Notes: generated by a model from the sequence alone, not told the origin. Numbered from the stretch's first letter, positions 22,422-33,379 are shown. The stretch: 64,000 nucleotides of DNA from Panax quinquefolius (GCA_020205615.1 CM035151.1:10626565-10690564), one strand, 5' to 3'. Made by a program: numbers and translations.

Positions 22422-24179
22422 ATGCAGTTCCTGGTATGGGTTTTTAAGTTCTTGCTCATTCTTTCTTTCTCTCATCTTTCCTTGCAAGCATCACCAGCAT
22501 GCTCAGAGGCTGATAGAGCTGCTCTTCTTGGTTTCAAAGCCAGAATCTTGAAGGACACTACTGGAATTCTTTCTTCATGGACAGGTAGAGATTGCTGTGA
22601 TGGAGGTTGGGAAGGGATTCAATGTAATCCAACTACAGGAAGAGTTACACAGATGCAGTTGCAGAGGCCATCTGATAGGGACAGTGACATATACATGAGG
22701 GGCATTCTCTCTCCTTCTCTGGGCAATTTACAGTTCTTGGAAGTGATGATAATCACTGGGATGAAAAGAATTGCAGGAATCATTCCTCAGAGCTTTTCGA
22801 ATCTAACCCACCTCACTCAACTAATCCTAGAAGACAATGCACTTCAGGGGAACATCCCTGCAAGTTTGGGTCACTTGCCCTTTCTCAGGGCACTCTCACT
22901 GAGTGGTAACCATTTGACTGGACAGATTCCTCCTAGCTTTGGGAATTTCAGCAACCTTGTCCAGCTTACATTAGCCAGAAACTCCCTGGGAGGTCCTATT
23001 CCAGCTGCCTTCAAGAATTTCTTCAGTTTGCAGTACGTTGATCTCAGTTACAATTCCTTATCTGGGTTCATCCCAGATTTTTTAGGGCAAAACCCAAATC
23101 TGACATTTCTTGACCTCTCCAATAATCGATTATCCGGGCAAATTCCCATTTCCTTGGGTAGTCTAGCCAGTCTTTCAGACTTGTCCCTAAGCCAAAATCA
23201 GCTCAGTGGAAATATTCCAGTTCAGATTGGGCACCTAAAGTCTCTTACCAGTCTGTCAATGAGTTTGAACCAGCTCACAGGTCCAATTCCGGAATCTATT
23301 TCACAGTTACAGAACCTGTGGTACCTCAATTTATCAAGAAATGCGCTTTCCAATCCTCTACCTTATGCCTTCTCCAAAGGAATCCCTTCTCTGTTGTCAA
23401 TAGACCTGTCTTACAACAAGCTCAACTTAGGTACATTTCCAGAATGGATCAGAAGCAGAGAACTCTCTGATGTCCATTTAGCTGGATGCAATCTTATAGG
23501 AACCCTCCCAAACTTCACAAAACCCAATTCCTTGAGCTCCATTGATCTTTCTGATAACCATTTCACTGATGGGATTTCAAATTTCTTCACACAGATGTCC
23601 AGCTTGCAAAAGGCCAAGCTTTCAAACAACCAATTGAAATCTGACCTTTCTAATATCAAATTGCCAACAGGGCTTGCTTCCCTTGATCTCCATTCAAATC
23701 AACTATTTGGGTCTCTTTCAAGCATCTTAAACAACAGCACAAGCAAATTTATGCAGGCCATCAACTTGTCAAACAACAAAATTTCAGGTAGTATTCCTGA
23801 ATTCACTGAAGGCTCAAGTTTAACATTACTCAACATTGGGAGCAACAAAATTACAGGCCAAATTCCTAGTTCTATCTCAGACTTGGACACACTTGAAAGG
23901 TTAGACATTTCAAGGAATCAAGTAACTGGCACAATACCTACAAGCTTAGGTTTATTGCTGAAGTTGCAATGGTTAGACTTGTCAATCAATAGTCTTATTG
24001 GAAGAATTCCAGAAAGCTTGCTAGACATTGAAAAGCTAAGGCATGCAAACTTCAGGGCAAACAGATTATGTGGAATGATTCCCCAAGGCAGACCATTTAA
24101 TATATTCCCTCTAGCTGCATATGGCCACAATTTGTGCTTGTGTGGCAAGCCCTTGCCACAATGCAAGGGGAAGAATTAG
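22422..24179 (+). CDS. Secreted leucine-rich-repeat protein (receptor-like protein without kinase, DRT100/RLP-like)
   Basis: An intronless gene of 585 codons. The ATG at 22422 is chosen because it begins an ideal signal peptide (hydrophobic VFKFLLILSFSHL) with cleavage probably near residue 23; the frame is open upstream only without a further ATG. Next comes the plant LRRNT_2 cap (ACSEADRAALLGFKARI ... DCCDGGWEGI) at about residues 26-70, then about 17 leucine-rich repeats of the extracellular plant type (LxxLxLxxNxLxGxIP) to residue 550. The protein ends in a cysteine-paired cap (LCLCGKPLPQC). There is no transmembrane segment or kinase domain, so it is predicted to be apoplastic or wall-bound. 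Arabidopsis has a similar intronless family (At1g33590/At2g26380 group). Ligand and role are unknown; recognition of peptides or wall polymers is inferred from the fold. Confidence 0.9.
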   Translation: MQFLVWVFKFLLILSFSHLSLQASPACSEADRAALLGFKARILKDTTGILSSWTGRDCCDGGWEGIQCNPTTGRVTQMQLQRPSDRDSDIYMRGILSPSLGNLQFLEVMIITGMKRIAGIIPQSFSNLTHLTQLILEDNALQGNIPASLGHLPFLRALSLSGNHLTGQIPPSFGNFSNLVQLTLARNSLGGPIPAAFKNFFSLQYVDLSYNSLSGFIPDFLGQNPNLTFLDLSNNRLSGQIPISLGSLASLSDLSLSQNQLSGNIPVQIGHLKSLTSLSMSLNQLTGPIPESISQLQNLWYLNLSRNALSNPLPYAFSKGIPSLLSIDLSYNKLNLGTFPEWIRSRELSDVHLAGCNLIGTLPNFTKPNSLSSIDLSDNHFTDGISNFFTQMSSLQKAKLSNNQLKSDLSNIKLPTGLASLDLHSNQLFGSLSSILNNSTSKFMQAINLSNNKISGSIPEFTEGSSLTLLNIGSNKITGQIPSSISDLDTLERLDISRNQVTGTIPTSLGLLLKLQWLDLSINSLIGRIPESLLDIEKLRHANFRANRLCGMIPQGRPFNIFPLAAYGHNLCLCGKPLPQCKGKN

Positions 24180-24715
24180 AACAGATGGGCCAGTAATATG
24201 CTGACTCAGTTCATATGGAGTAGAAGATATGATCATCATATATCATGTTAGCATTTCAAATTTTATCCATACTCTAGTAAGTTGTTTACAATTTTAATTT
24301 TTAAATCACTCACCGATAAAAGTGAAGAAACACTTTAACTTGTAAAGGATTCTGCTTCCTTTAAATTTTTCATTCAACAAGGCTCAGTTTGTCATCAATT
24401 CATAAAGGATTAGATCTATATATCATACCCCATCTAAGTCTTGTAATGAGAGATTCCAAAACAGTTATAATCGCCATAAACTAATGTAGAAACCAATTTT
24501 CACCAGAAAAATAAAATTCTGTTCGATAAAAACTCAAAAGAGTGTTATAAGAATCAAACTACCATTTGAATCAGAAAAAGAGGCTACATCACTAAAACTA
24601 CTAGTAATCTTCTTCAAACTTCTAACATATTAAGAACCTAATATATCAAGCATATTCCAAAATTTACATGACAGAAACCCAGATCATTTGGATAAGCAGC
24701 TTAACCAACAAAATA
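24180..24715. other. Intergenic between convergent genes
   Basis: About 0.54 kb separates the stop of the LRR gene from the stop of the HMG-box gene on the other strand. It must hold both 3' untranslated regions. No other feature is seen. Confidence 0.5.
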
Positions 24716-26067
24716 CTACTCATCATCAGATACTGTTTCAGCCTTCTCCTCTTCAGCACCTTCTTCATTAGGAGACCCTCCTTCCTGCTGTAAAAAATCA
24801 AATTCAAAAACAAAGTAAAACCCATGATTTAAGAATTAGTAGTAATATTCAAGAAAACTCACATCCTCATTTTCTGCATCATTTTGAGCCTCGATAGCCT
24901 TCTTATATTCTTCTTTAAGCTCAGCAGCTTTATCCAAATAAGGCTTCTTCTCCTAATTAAACAAATATATGTTCAAGTAATCAGAATACAATCAAAATAT
25001 ACTAAGTTTTGTGGTTTAACAGTTTCAGATTATCACTCACTTCATCAGTCATTGACTTCCATTTTTCACCACCTTGCTTTCCAACCTATTTTGAAAAATA
25101 AAACAAACATTAAGAGGAAAAATCAGCAACTTCTACATAACTTTTCAATAATTTGATCTAAGTTAAGAAAGAAAGGCAAATTGTACCACTGAAACACTCT
25201 TATTATCTGGGTTAGCTTCCTTGTATTCTTTTCTGAAGTCATCCCTGTATTATATACGATTTCATCAATATAAATTGAAAACCCCTACATGTACAAACAC
25301 GGAGTATAAGAGATGGAGAGACCCATTACATGAAAACAAAGAAAGCAGTAGGAGGGCGCTTAAGCTTGTTCGGATCCTTGGTTTGCTTTTCCTTCTTTCC
25401 TTTCTTAGATGATGGTTCTGAAGTTCTTGGTTTTCTTCAATATAATACAACCCAAATAAGCAATTTAAACATAGCCATAAACCAGATAATTTGAAACACT
25501 AACGGCAAGTAAAGGAGGAAAAAAGAGTGAGGTAATGAAATTACTTCTTAATCTCAGTCTGGCTTTCCACAACTTGGGCTTCTGAACAACAAATCATATT
25601 AATTAACAATTAATATAGCCACTGAAAACACAATTAACAAGGATTCCCTACTCAGTATAGAGAATGAAAAAAAAATTACCCAAATTTAACTTCAACTTTG
25701 CCTCTAGGCTGCAATTGTGCATGCTTATCAATGCAGCAGCAACATCTTTATTGCATTCCTCACTATAACACGCCAGATCCAGATTCAGAGTCACCACCAA
25801 AAATTTATAAATACCATTAATCTATATATCGATTCAACATCACCAACTTAAAATTTTGTGGGTCATATAAAAATTAAATGGGTTACAATGTAAATCCACT
25901 ATAACTACAAATCTCAAAAATTATTTTTTTAAAATAAACAATTAATAGTACCATCGGACGAAAGCACTGCCGCCTCTGGCTCGCTTGAGAGAAGCGGCAC
26001 CCTGTGCATCCACCCTCTTCCTCACGCTACTTACATTTGATGTTTTTGCTGATTTGCTGCCCGCCAT
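24716..26067 (-). CDS. HMGB6: High mobility group B protein, HMGB6-like
   Basis: A DNA-bending chromatin protein of 201 residues. Eight exons (minus strand): 25952-26067, 25680-25762, 25545-25581, 25330-25434, 25187-25244, 25041-25085, 24863-24952 and 24716-24787 (TAG). All junctions are GT-AG and phases match throughout. The N-terminus (MAGSKSAKTS) is basic. It is followed by a conserved CEECNKDVAAALISMHNCSL segment, which I know only from the plant HMGB6/HMGB7 branch. A lysine-rich linker (about 79-102) leads to the HMG box at about 103-172 (LKRPPTAFFVFM, GEKWKSMTDEEKKPYLDKAA). The acidic tail ends ETVSDDE. Architecture and the C/H-containing N-terminal block point to Arabidopsis At5g23420. 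HMGB proteins bind linker or distorted DNA in the nucleus. It converges on the LRR gene. Confidence 0.92.
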
Positions 26068-26132
26068 TTCTCAAAAAAAAAAAACAGTGGGATTTTGATT
26101 TTGAGATAGAATGAGAAATACAGAGAATTTTT

Positions 26133-26139
26133 CTTTATA
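26133..26139 (-). promoter_or_regulatory. Candidate TATA box of the HMGB6-like gene
   Basis: TATAAAG on the minus strand, 66 bp upstream of the ATG. It would give a leader of only about 35 bases. Confidence 0.4.
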
Positions 26140-26170
26140 GCATTGAGAAGGAGGGGAAATGAATAAATAT

Positions 26171-26228
26171 GGGCGGGATTAATAAGTTTTTTGGAGATGG
26201 CGCCAATTTTTAACTCGCTCGCGGGAGA
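26171..26228 (-). promoter_or_regulatory. Candidate E2F site cluster upstream of the HMGB6-like gene
   Basis: Within 60 bp, about 105-160 bp upstream of the ATG, lie ATTGGCGCC (minus strand of 26199-26207), which fits the E2F consensus WTTSSCSS, and two close relatives: ATCCCGCC near 26172-26179 and CTCCCGCG near 26219-26226. E2F control would fit an S-phase chromatin gene. This is motif matching only. Confidence 0.4.
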
Positions 26229-26399
26229 AGAAAGGTGTTGAATCGTTTTTCAGACGGATTGATGACTTGTTTTGATTTTCTACCGTCCGATTTCTTAATA
26301 ATTGAAATGAACGGTCATGATTGAGATAAAGAAGCAGGAATGAGGGGAATAAAAAAGTCGTAAGGCCCAATGTGAAATGCTATAAAATACGTACATTAG

Positions 26400-26647
26400 A
26401 AAAACTATTGGGCTATGGTCCATGTATGGATGCACAAAAGGCATGAGTCCTGCATGCTCTGCCTTGGTTCGATCTGGATCCGGTCTTGTTAAAGTCTGGC
26501 CTGATCAAAGTCTGGTTCGGTTGAAAAGGTTATTATTTTTAGACAAAAATTTGGCTTGGCCTGGCCTAGCCTGCAAAAAGGCCTGGCCTTGGGTCTGACC
26601 TGGTCTGGCTGGGGCTGGTCTAAGGTTTGACCTGGCCATAGACCTTA
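26400..26647. repeat. CTGG/CCTGGCC-rich degenerate repeat
   Basis: Positions 26460-26645 repeat words such as tctggcctg, cctggcc and tctgacctgg. A shorter, similar GC-richer block occurs at 28853-28980 beyond the Mutator-like element. They may be two ends of an older transposon, but no clear inverted repeat or target duplication was found. Confidence 0.35.
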
Positions 26648-26657
26648 CATAATTTTT

Positions 26658-27855
26658 GGGCAAAGGTGCAAAAAAACCCTTGATGTTTACACGGATGTCC
26701 CACTTCCACCCTAAACTAATTTTTTTTTTCCAAAAGACTGTGCGTTAACGTTATATTTTTAATCGTCACGCCTTTTCATATTAAAATTTTTAAAAAAACG
26801 GAACTTTTAAAAAGCGGTTTTTTTAAAAAAATAGAATTTTTAAAAATGCAACTTTTAAAAAAAAATGAATTTTAAAAATGCATTTTTTAAAAAAATAGAC
26901 TTTTTAAAAAGCGAATTTTTAAAAAAAACTTTTTTAAAAAAAACAATTTTTAAAAACAATTTTTTTAAAAATAGAATTTTTTTAAAAACGGAACTTTTTA
27001 AAAGCGCTTTTTTAAAAAAAATAGATTTTTTAAAACAAACTTTTTTAAAAAATGTAATTTAAAAAATAGAATTTTTAAAAAGCATTTTTTTAAAAAACAA
27101 TTTTTTAAAAAAGAATTTTTAAAAACAAATTTTTTAAAAACAAAATTTTTAAAAAACAAAACTTTTTTAAAGCGCTTTTTTTTAAAAGAATAGAATTTTT
27201 TAAAAACACCTTTTTTAAAGAAAAATGAAATTTTTAAAAACAGTTCTTTTAAAAAAAACATAATTTTTAAAATAGATTTTTTTTAAAAAGAATTTTTTAA
27301 AAATAGATTTTTTTAAAACAAACTTTTTAAAAAAAGAACTTTTTAAAAGAAGATTTTTTAAAAAAATAGAATTTTAAAAAAAAACATATTTTTTTAAAAG
27401 GAACTTTTTAAAAACAGTTTTTTTTTAAAAAAACAGAATTTTAGTATAATAGAATTTTTTAAAATGCACTTTTTTAAAAATAGATTTTTTAAAAAACAAA
27501 ATGTTAGTATTTTAGTATTTTTTAAATTTATTTTTTTAGTATTTTAGATGTAAATATGTTATGTTTTGAATTTTAGTATTTTGATTAAATGATGTAAATA
27601 TGTTATGCTTTTTTTATTTTGAATTTTAGTATTTTTGTTTTGATTAAATGATATATCTTGCTTTTTTATTTAAAAATTTTATTATATTTAAGCATGTCAC
27701 GTCATCAAATTTTAACGCTGTTTTGTCTTTTCTTAACTAAGAAAAGTGAAAGACGACCAAAAATGTAATGTTAAGGTACTTTTGGAAAAAAAATTAGTTT
27801 AGGGTGGAAGTGGGACATCCGTGTAAACATTAGGGGTTTTTTTGCACCTTTGCCC
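26658..27855. mobile_element. Mutator-like element filled with a T-run/A-run array
   Basis: A 1.2-kb element with terminal inverted repeats of about 78 bp that are nearly identical (both include gtttacacggatgtcccac and ccaccctaaactaattttt). Weaker pairing continues to about 110 bp. A perfect 10-bp target duplication, cataattttt, lies at 26648-26657 and 27856-27865. This fits a Mutator-like element. No transposase is present. About 700 bp of the interior (26780-27495) is an array of alternating T-runs and A-runs; its long reading frames rich in Lys, Phe and Leu are by-products of the repeat. Confidence 0.85.
26780..27495. repeat. TnAn array (about 18-20 bp period)
   Basis: Roughly 35-40 units, each a run of 4-8 T followed by 4-9 A, separated by 2-5 mixed bases such as cg, tag, tgc or caa. 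Each core (TTTTTAAAAA) is a palindrome centred on TTTAAA, so that word recurs about every 20 bp. Right of it, at 27541-27655, a tattttgattaaatgat-containing unit of about 65 bp is duplicated. Confidence 0.85.
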
Positions 27856-27865
27856 CATAATTTTT

Positions 27866-29400
27866 TATCTAATTATTTATATTTTTTGAACTTTAAATTT
27901 ATAATTATTCATCAATAAAATATAAATTTTTACTTATTCATTATTGTAATTTATAAATTATAATACATTAGTTTTAATTAATATATCAATAAAATTTAAA
28001 ATTTTAATCATTCATTTTGATTTCTTGTAGAAATATTTAATTAATATACATATTCAATGAATATAACTAGTTAGTATATTTAATATTAATAATAATTTAG
28101 TTACTTAGTTGATTAAATATTAATAATAAGTTAATTTATTTTAAATACTAAATTACTAGTATTTAACAATAAAATTTTATTAATAATCCTTGTTACTTTA
28201 ATGTTAAATATTAACATTAATTAATACATCAATAAACTAATTTTTAATATTAAATATTCATAATAAATTAGTTTCTTGTAAATACTCTAGTTTTCATTAA
28301 TTTGGATATGCTAAATTCTTAGGGGGCTTATGATTTTAGTTATTTTTCGTATATTTTGTTGTCCCGGTTTAAATAAAAATTACATAAAGCAATTAGAAAA
28401 CTAATTGAAAATAATACTTGAGATATAACTATTTAAGTGTTTAATGACCATAAATGAAAAGATATATGTGTATTTAAACTTTACAAAACATATGTCTAGT
28501 CGATCTTAGGACTATAAGAAATTAAAATTGAAACTAAATTTATATTTAAAAATAAAAGTGTAATCTACAATATTTAGATAATCTACAATATTTTATACTG
28601 AAGTGCATAGTAGACAACTAGACATATATTTAGGAAATCAACTTATTTTATATTTTAGTTACTTCTAAATTACATTTTCTTTTAATTTAAGAGAAATATA
28701 TTTATTTTTGTTATAATCATTCAACGTATATTGGTGTGTAGTAAAATGTTAAAATAAAATAAATTTCAGAAATCTTGCATCATTTTTACAAAATTTATTA
28801 ATTTATATTTTTAATATTTAATATATAACATAATAATTAAAAAAAAGACATCAGATCGGCCAGAGGTATTGAGCACAGTGCATCAGAGGCTTAATTCAGA
28901 TCACGCCTGCAGGGCTAACCCTAGTGCAGTGCGATCTGGTCAAAGCTCTGGTCTGACAGGTCCGCACCAAAACGACCTATTGTGTATGCCTATAGTCTAT
29001 CCATGATATTGTGGATTTAGTTTCTCTTATCTACAGAAATTAACAATTGGATTTTTTTTTTCAATTCAGCAATATCCAAATATTGCTAAATTGTTTGACT
29101 TCATCCACACTAAGAAGCCATCTTTCTAACTGTGCATTGAATCCATTCAAAAAATATTATATTTTGACTTTTTGAAGTTTGTTTGAGATGTTTTAAAATA
29201 TAAATTTAATATGAACTAAACTAATTTTAACTAATACGTTTGGCAATATTGCAAACTATTTAACAATAATATTAATTATAAATTTTAACTATTTTACTAT
29301 TTAAATAAATTCACACCAGTTTTTAATTTAAAAGAATTTGCCAATTGAATAGTTTTCTTTATGTACTCTAGAATTTAGGCCTTGGAGGCTTATGTTTACA
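27866..29400. other. Intergenic, very AT-rich
   Basis: I see no exon or clear transposon end, apart from a GC-richer block at 28853-28980 (see the repeat at 26400). Confidence 0.45.
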
Positions 29401-30217
29401 TTTTAAATTTTGGGCCTTCTATTGGGTACCCAAACAAAATTTGAATCCATCAAGCCTGGTAGGCTGGTACACTCCAATCCAACACACCGCCGTCGAATGC
29501 CACCAAATTTGAAGCTAGACAATCCCAATAGTCTTAAGCAAATCGCTCTCTCACGAGTAGAGAAGAAAAACGATATTCAGATTGTTCTGGTTCCCCTCGT
29601 ATTATACTCAATTATGTACACACTATCTCTATCTCGTAACTCCTCCAACCCAATAGTGTTACACTCCTCCAACAATATCAACAAAATTAAAACCCAACCC
29701 AATAGTTTCAGAGAAGTGCGTCTTCATTTTATATTATTGTTGAGTTTTGTATTTTGTTTGGACAACACATTATTGATATTGTTGTTTGAAGTTAAGAGAA
29801 GTAACACTTTAGTCATGCATCGAGTTCTGGATGTTACAAAAGTAGTGGCAAGAGAGATTCAAAGAAGCTTCCGATAGAAACAAGAGTAAAAGAATATATC
29901 GAAAAGGACAAGAAAACAGGTTTGCACTACCATCCAAATTTCTTCCAAACATTTCATCAAACACCTTCTAAGAAGTTGTTGGTACTCCATTATAGAGGCC
30001 GTCAATTAGGGCGGCACAATCCACAACAAAAACCAATTTATTGCATCCTGTTTCGATACGTTCAAGATTGAATCTGCAATAAACTTAGTTTTTATCTCAG
30101 CAGCAGCAGCAGCAGCCGCCGCCATGGTGATGTATTATCACACCAGACTCCATATATAAATAGGATTGATGTATTCCAAAAAATGGAGAGGAGGTAAATT
30201 AAGTTGGGGGAAATTAA
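29401..30217. other. Upstream region of the SUMO-like relic
   Basis: An open stretch at 29410-29877 lacks an ATG-initiated recognisable protein. A short (CAG)n/(CCG)n tract at 30097-30123 ends in GCCGCCGCCATGG, a Kozak-like context leading only to an 11-codon frame; on the other strand the same tract starts a 38-codon frame (MAAAAAAAE...). A TATA-like word, tatataaata, lies near 30153-30162, about 60 bp before the SUMO-like ATG. Confidence 0.35.
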
Positions 30218-30522
30218 ATGTCGAGTTCAAGTAGTAATCCGGCGAAAGAGGAGCCTGCTGATGTTGATGATGGTGGTGGTGAATATGTAACTCTAACCGT
30301 CATACAACTAGCGGTATCTGATTGTGTTTAATTAAGATGAAACGAGATGTTCCCATGTGCAAACTTATGATCAAATATTGTGAGCGCATGGGATATGGTG
30401 ATTATCATCAGTTTCGGTTCATTTTTAATGGGAGGCTCGTTAAAGAAGATGATACACCGAATATGCTGGAATTGGAGAATGGTGATATCATTCATGCCTG
30501 GCCTGTGGTGAAGGGTTGCTGA
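30218..30522 (+). pseudogene. SUMO-like gene, frameshifted, diGly lost
   Basis: The intact frame from ATG 30218 opens MSSSSNPAKEEPADVDDGGG, the usual acidic, disordered SUMO N-terminus, then EYVTLTVIQ. It stops at 30329-30331. Removing the effect of a single missing base near 30328, the next frame continues with the rest of a ubiquitin-like fold (KMKRDVPMCKLM, YCERMG, FIFNGRLVKEDDTPNMLELE, NGDIIHAW) and ends VVKGC. SUMO must end in Gly-Gly after processing to be conjugated; here the last residue pair is Gly-Cys followed by a stop. No intron is present. I read this as a decayed, probably retrocopied or diverged SUMO gene. A promoter-like TATA word remains upstream. A real frameshift could be checked against transcripts. 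Confidence 0.7.
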
Positions 30523-31326
30523 TTAATTTCCACCTTGCCAAATTGTTCAATTTGATTTTCAACTACTATCTATCTAAGTATCTATGATATAAAAAAAAAG
30601 AATAGAAAAGCCACATTGCAATTAATGTTTACTACTGGTTTACTCTTTCATTCTTCCTTTCTCCTTTCTCTTCAATTGTATTGTTGGCCTAATAACATAC
30701 ATATCAACTCTAGTGTACCACCCTAGAGTTGACCATTAATCTGATAACCTTAAAAACAAAAACAAAAATGGCTGCAAATTTGTAGTACTAATATACGGAG
30801 AGCCTTCATCATAACATTAGAAAAAAAAGGTATTTTCAAATTTAATTTTAAATATAATAATTATTCTGCTTGCTTAAAAACCTAAATTGGGTGCCAAATT
30901 ATGTATACACCGAATTTGCAAATCTTAATTCATGTTCAAAATTTGTGGCATGGGTGTATTTGTTTAATGAATGAGTTATATTTGTTATTAAATATATATA
31001 CAATCTATATTTTTACTAAGAATTGAGCAAAAAATTATATATTTCAAGTAATTAGTGATATACATTTGGTGACTCTTGGTAGTTACATTGATTTTAATGA
31101 TTTATAAACTTAATTATTTACATTGGTATTTACATCGATTTTAATGAATAGTTAAGATACAAATATGAGTCTAAACTATTCAGATGACTTTTCAATATAA
31201 AAATGTGCGTTTTTAAAATGTATTAAGAGGTGAGATGTTAGGATAACAATCAAACACCACATTAGTCATTTCACTTAAATAACATTCTACCTATGTACCA
31301 AATTACACACAAAAATCCTACAAAAT
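30523..31326. other. Intergenic, AT-rich
   Basis: This is the 3' flank of the SUMO-like relic and AT-rich DNA. No further feature is seen. Confidence 0.45.
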
Positions 31327-31328
31327 TA

Positions 31329-31605
31329 CTACCTCCGTCCCACAATGAGTGCTTTTTTAGGCTTAATAATTTTTTTCAAAATAAGTGATGTGTTAGAACT
31401 CCAATATAATTTTTGTAATATTTTCTCATATATGCCCTTATGCATTCAATGGTATTTATTGCATCTTACCATCACTACAATTAAATGACACTCATTAATT
31501 CTTTAACTTCAAAGAAAATATATTAAGGATATTTTTGTCATTTTAACTTGTGTATTGATATGTGTGATTTAAACTAAAAAAATACTTATTATGGGACGGA
31601 GGTAG
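31329..31605. mobile_element. Stowaway-type MITE
   Basis: A 277-bp element with ends CTACCTCCGTCCCA and GGGACGGAGGTAG as inverted repeats, flanked by TA on both sides (31327-31328 and 31606-31607). CTCCGTCCC termini and TA duplications are typical of Tc1/mariner-mobilised Stowaway MITEs. Confidence 0.88.
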
Positions 31606-31797
31606 TACTATAGAATAACATGCTCATTTGAATCAACTTTTTAAGAGACACGTGGCTAACCAAAATTGATGAAATATTAGCTATTTATCAATATAAATTT
31701 GAACTTTCAACATTTGAAGATACACGACTACAAGTTGATATGTAGCAAAATTTAATAGCTAATGAATTAACATACATTTTATTAGCTTGAATGAATA

Positions 31798-33305
31798 GGC
31801 TTAAAAATATTTTATTACCTTAAATTATAGGCCATATTCTACTTTAGTGATTTACCTTTTAATTTTATCAATTAAATAATTAAACAATTAATTTTTTTCA
31901 ATTTCTTTCAGTTGAGTCTGCAACGTTAGAAATTACTGACGTGGCCCTCGGAGCGGACCCATCTACCGCTGATGTATTAAAAAATTAATTTATTCACCAT
32001 TTTGTTAAATTAAAATATTTAAGCAGAGATAAATTTAACAAATTATTTTTTAATCTCCATTAAAATAAATCTTATACAAATCTCCCCCCACTCTTTCGAT
32101 CGATAAAACCCCAAATCTCAGAAAATCAAAATTTATCAACAATAATAAGGAAGAATTTTCTGTGTATGCATTGGGCTGGAATAGAACGTAATCGAGGGGG
32201 ACTTGCTTGAGATTTTCTTTATATGCGAAGAACACATAAGTGATGATAAGGAAGGGGGAGCCCATTTTCGCGTAAAAGTTCAAGATCTGAGAGGATGCAT
32301 CCTCAGATCTCGCCGGAAAGCACCGACCGAAGGTGGATAGGAGGTCTTGAGGACGACGAGCGAGTGGGCTATAGTGAGGTGTCGTTGAAAGTGAAGAGCT
32401 CGTGTTTTGGTGGTCGGTTTCTCCGATTTTGGGAAGCTCGATTGTTGAGATTGTGTTTGGCCACTTTTTTAGGATGCTCCGATTCTTCCGTGATATGGTT
32501 TATTGTTGCTGGATTTTATGACGGTCGCAACGGTCTTTGGGTTCAAATGGATGGGCAGAAGGAAGTTGTGTGAAATATTTTCTCTCTCCTAACCTCATGA
32601 ATGCAAAACGAAACGGTTCCCCTTTGATCTTCCTGCATTTTCCCCATTTTTCGGGCATTAAATATCCCCATAAGTGTCTTTTTGTTTCCCATTAGATTTT
32701 TTTTCTTCAGTGAAGATCCGATTAACAAATTTCCATTACAGAAGATGATACACAGCCATGGATGCTGATACACTGTAAAGTCTGTAATCTACCTGTTTAG
32801 AACTCAAATGGGTTTTTCTGATTTATGAGTGTTCTTCATCTAAATTGTTGATCTAATGTATTAAATGGCTGAAGAACTGTTTCTTTTTCTGCTTTTGGGT
32901 GCTCATATTTACATGGACTCAACTGTTTTCAACTGAGGTTAGGCCCCAATTGAGTTTCAAATAATTAAGTTTTTTTGCTTTTTTTCAGCTGGGTTTTTGA
33001 GATTTGTCTGAAATTTATTTTGTTTTGTTTTAATGGGGAATAAAAAATATTTGCCAAATTAACCCGTGTAAACATTTTAATTTAACAAAATGGTGAAAGA
33101 AATTATTATTTTTAAGATATATCAGTTGTAGATGACCCACTCTGAGACTATGTCAGCAATTTCTGACGTGGTAATCTCAATTAAATGGAATTAAAAAAAA
33201 TTCATAGTCCAATTATCTAATCGATAAAAATTAAAAGGTGAATCACGAAGGTGGAATATGACTTATAATTTAATATAATTTAAGATAATAAAATATATTT
33301 AAGCG
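31798..33305. mobile_element. Mutator-like element, possible gene carrier (Pack-MULE candidate)
   Basis: A 1.5-kb element with inverted arms of about 110-150 bp (left GGCTTAAAAATATTTTATTA; the right end is its diverged complement). A perfect 9-bp target duplication gaatgaata lies at 31789-31797 and 33306-33314. Both arms share a block around actgacgtgg (31930-31945 and complement near 33158-33172). The interior 32080-32580 is much GC-richer and has codon-like composition, with an open frame of 92 codons (32295-32573, +) and one of 77 codons (32050-32283, -). I recognise neither product. Gene capture is inferred from composition only. Confidence 0.75.
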
Positions 33306-33379
33306 GAATGAATATAGTAGCAATATATATACACACTAACATTTTGTTCGATTCAAAAAGACACCGGCTTTTCTAACCA

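Noticed and set aside
23411..24166. Minus-strand open frames inside the LRR gene
   Set aside because: Shadows of the repeated leucine-rich coding sequence.
26865..27261. Lys/Phe/Leu-rich open frames on both strands
   Set aside because: They are translations of the TnAn array inside a Mutator-like element; no start context, no domain, and both strands give the same composition.
26400..28990. A single older transposon split by the Mutator-like element
   Set aside because: The two CTGG-rich blocks share only vague similarity and no convincing terminal repeats or target duplication, so I did not call it.
29410..29877. 155-codon open frame as a gene
   Set aside because: Composition is low-complexity and asparagine/serine-rich by translation of AT-rich DNA; no recognised domain and no ATG-based start with support.
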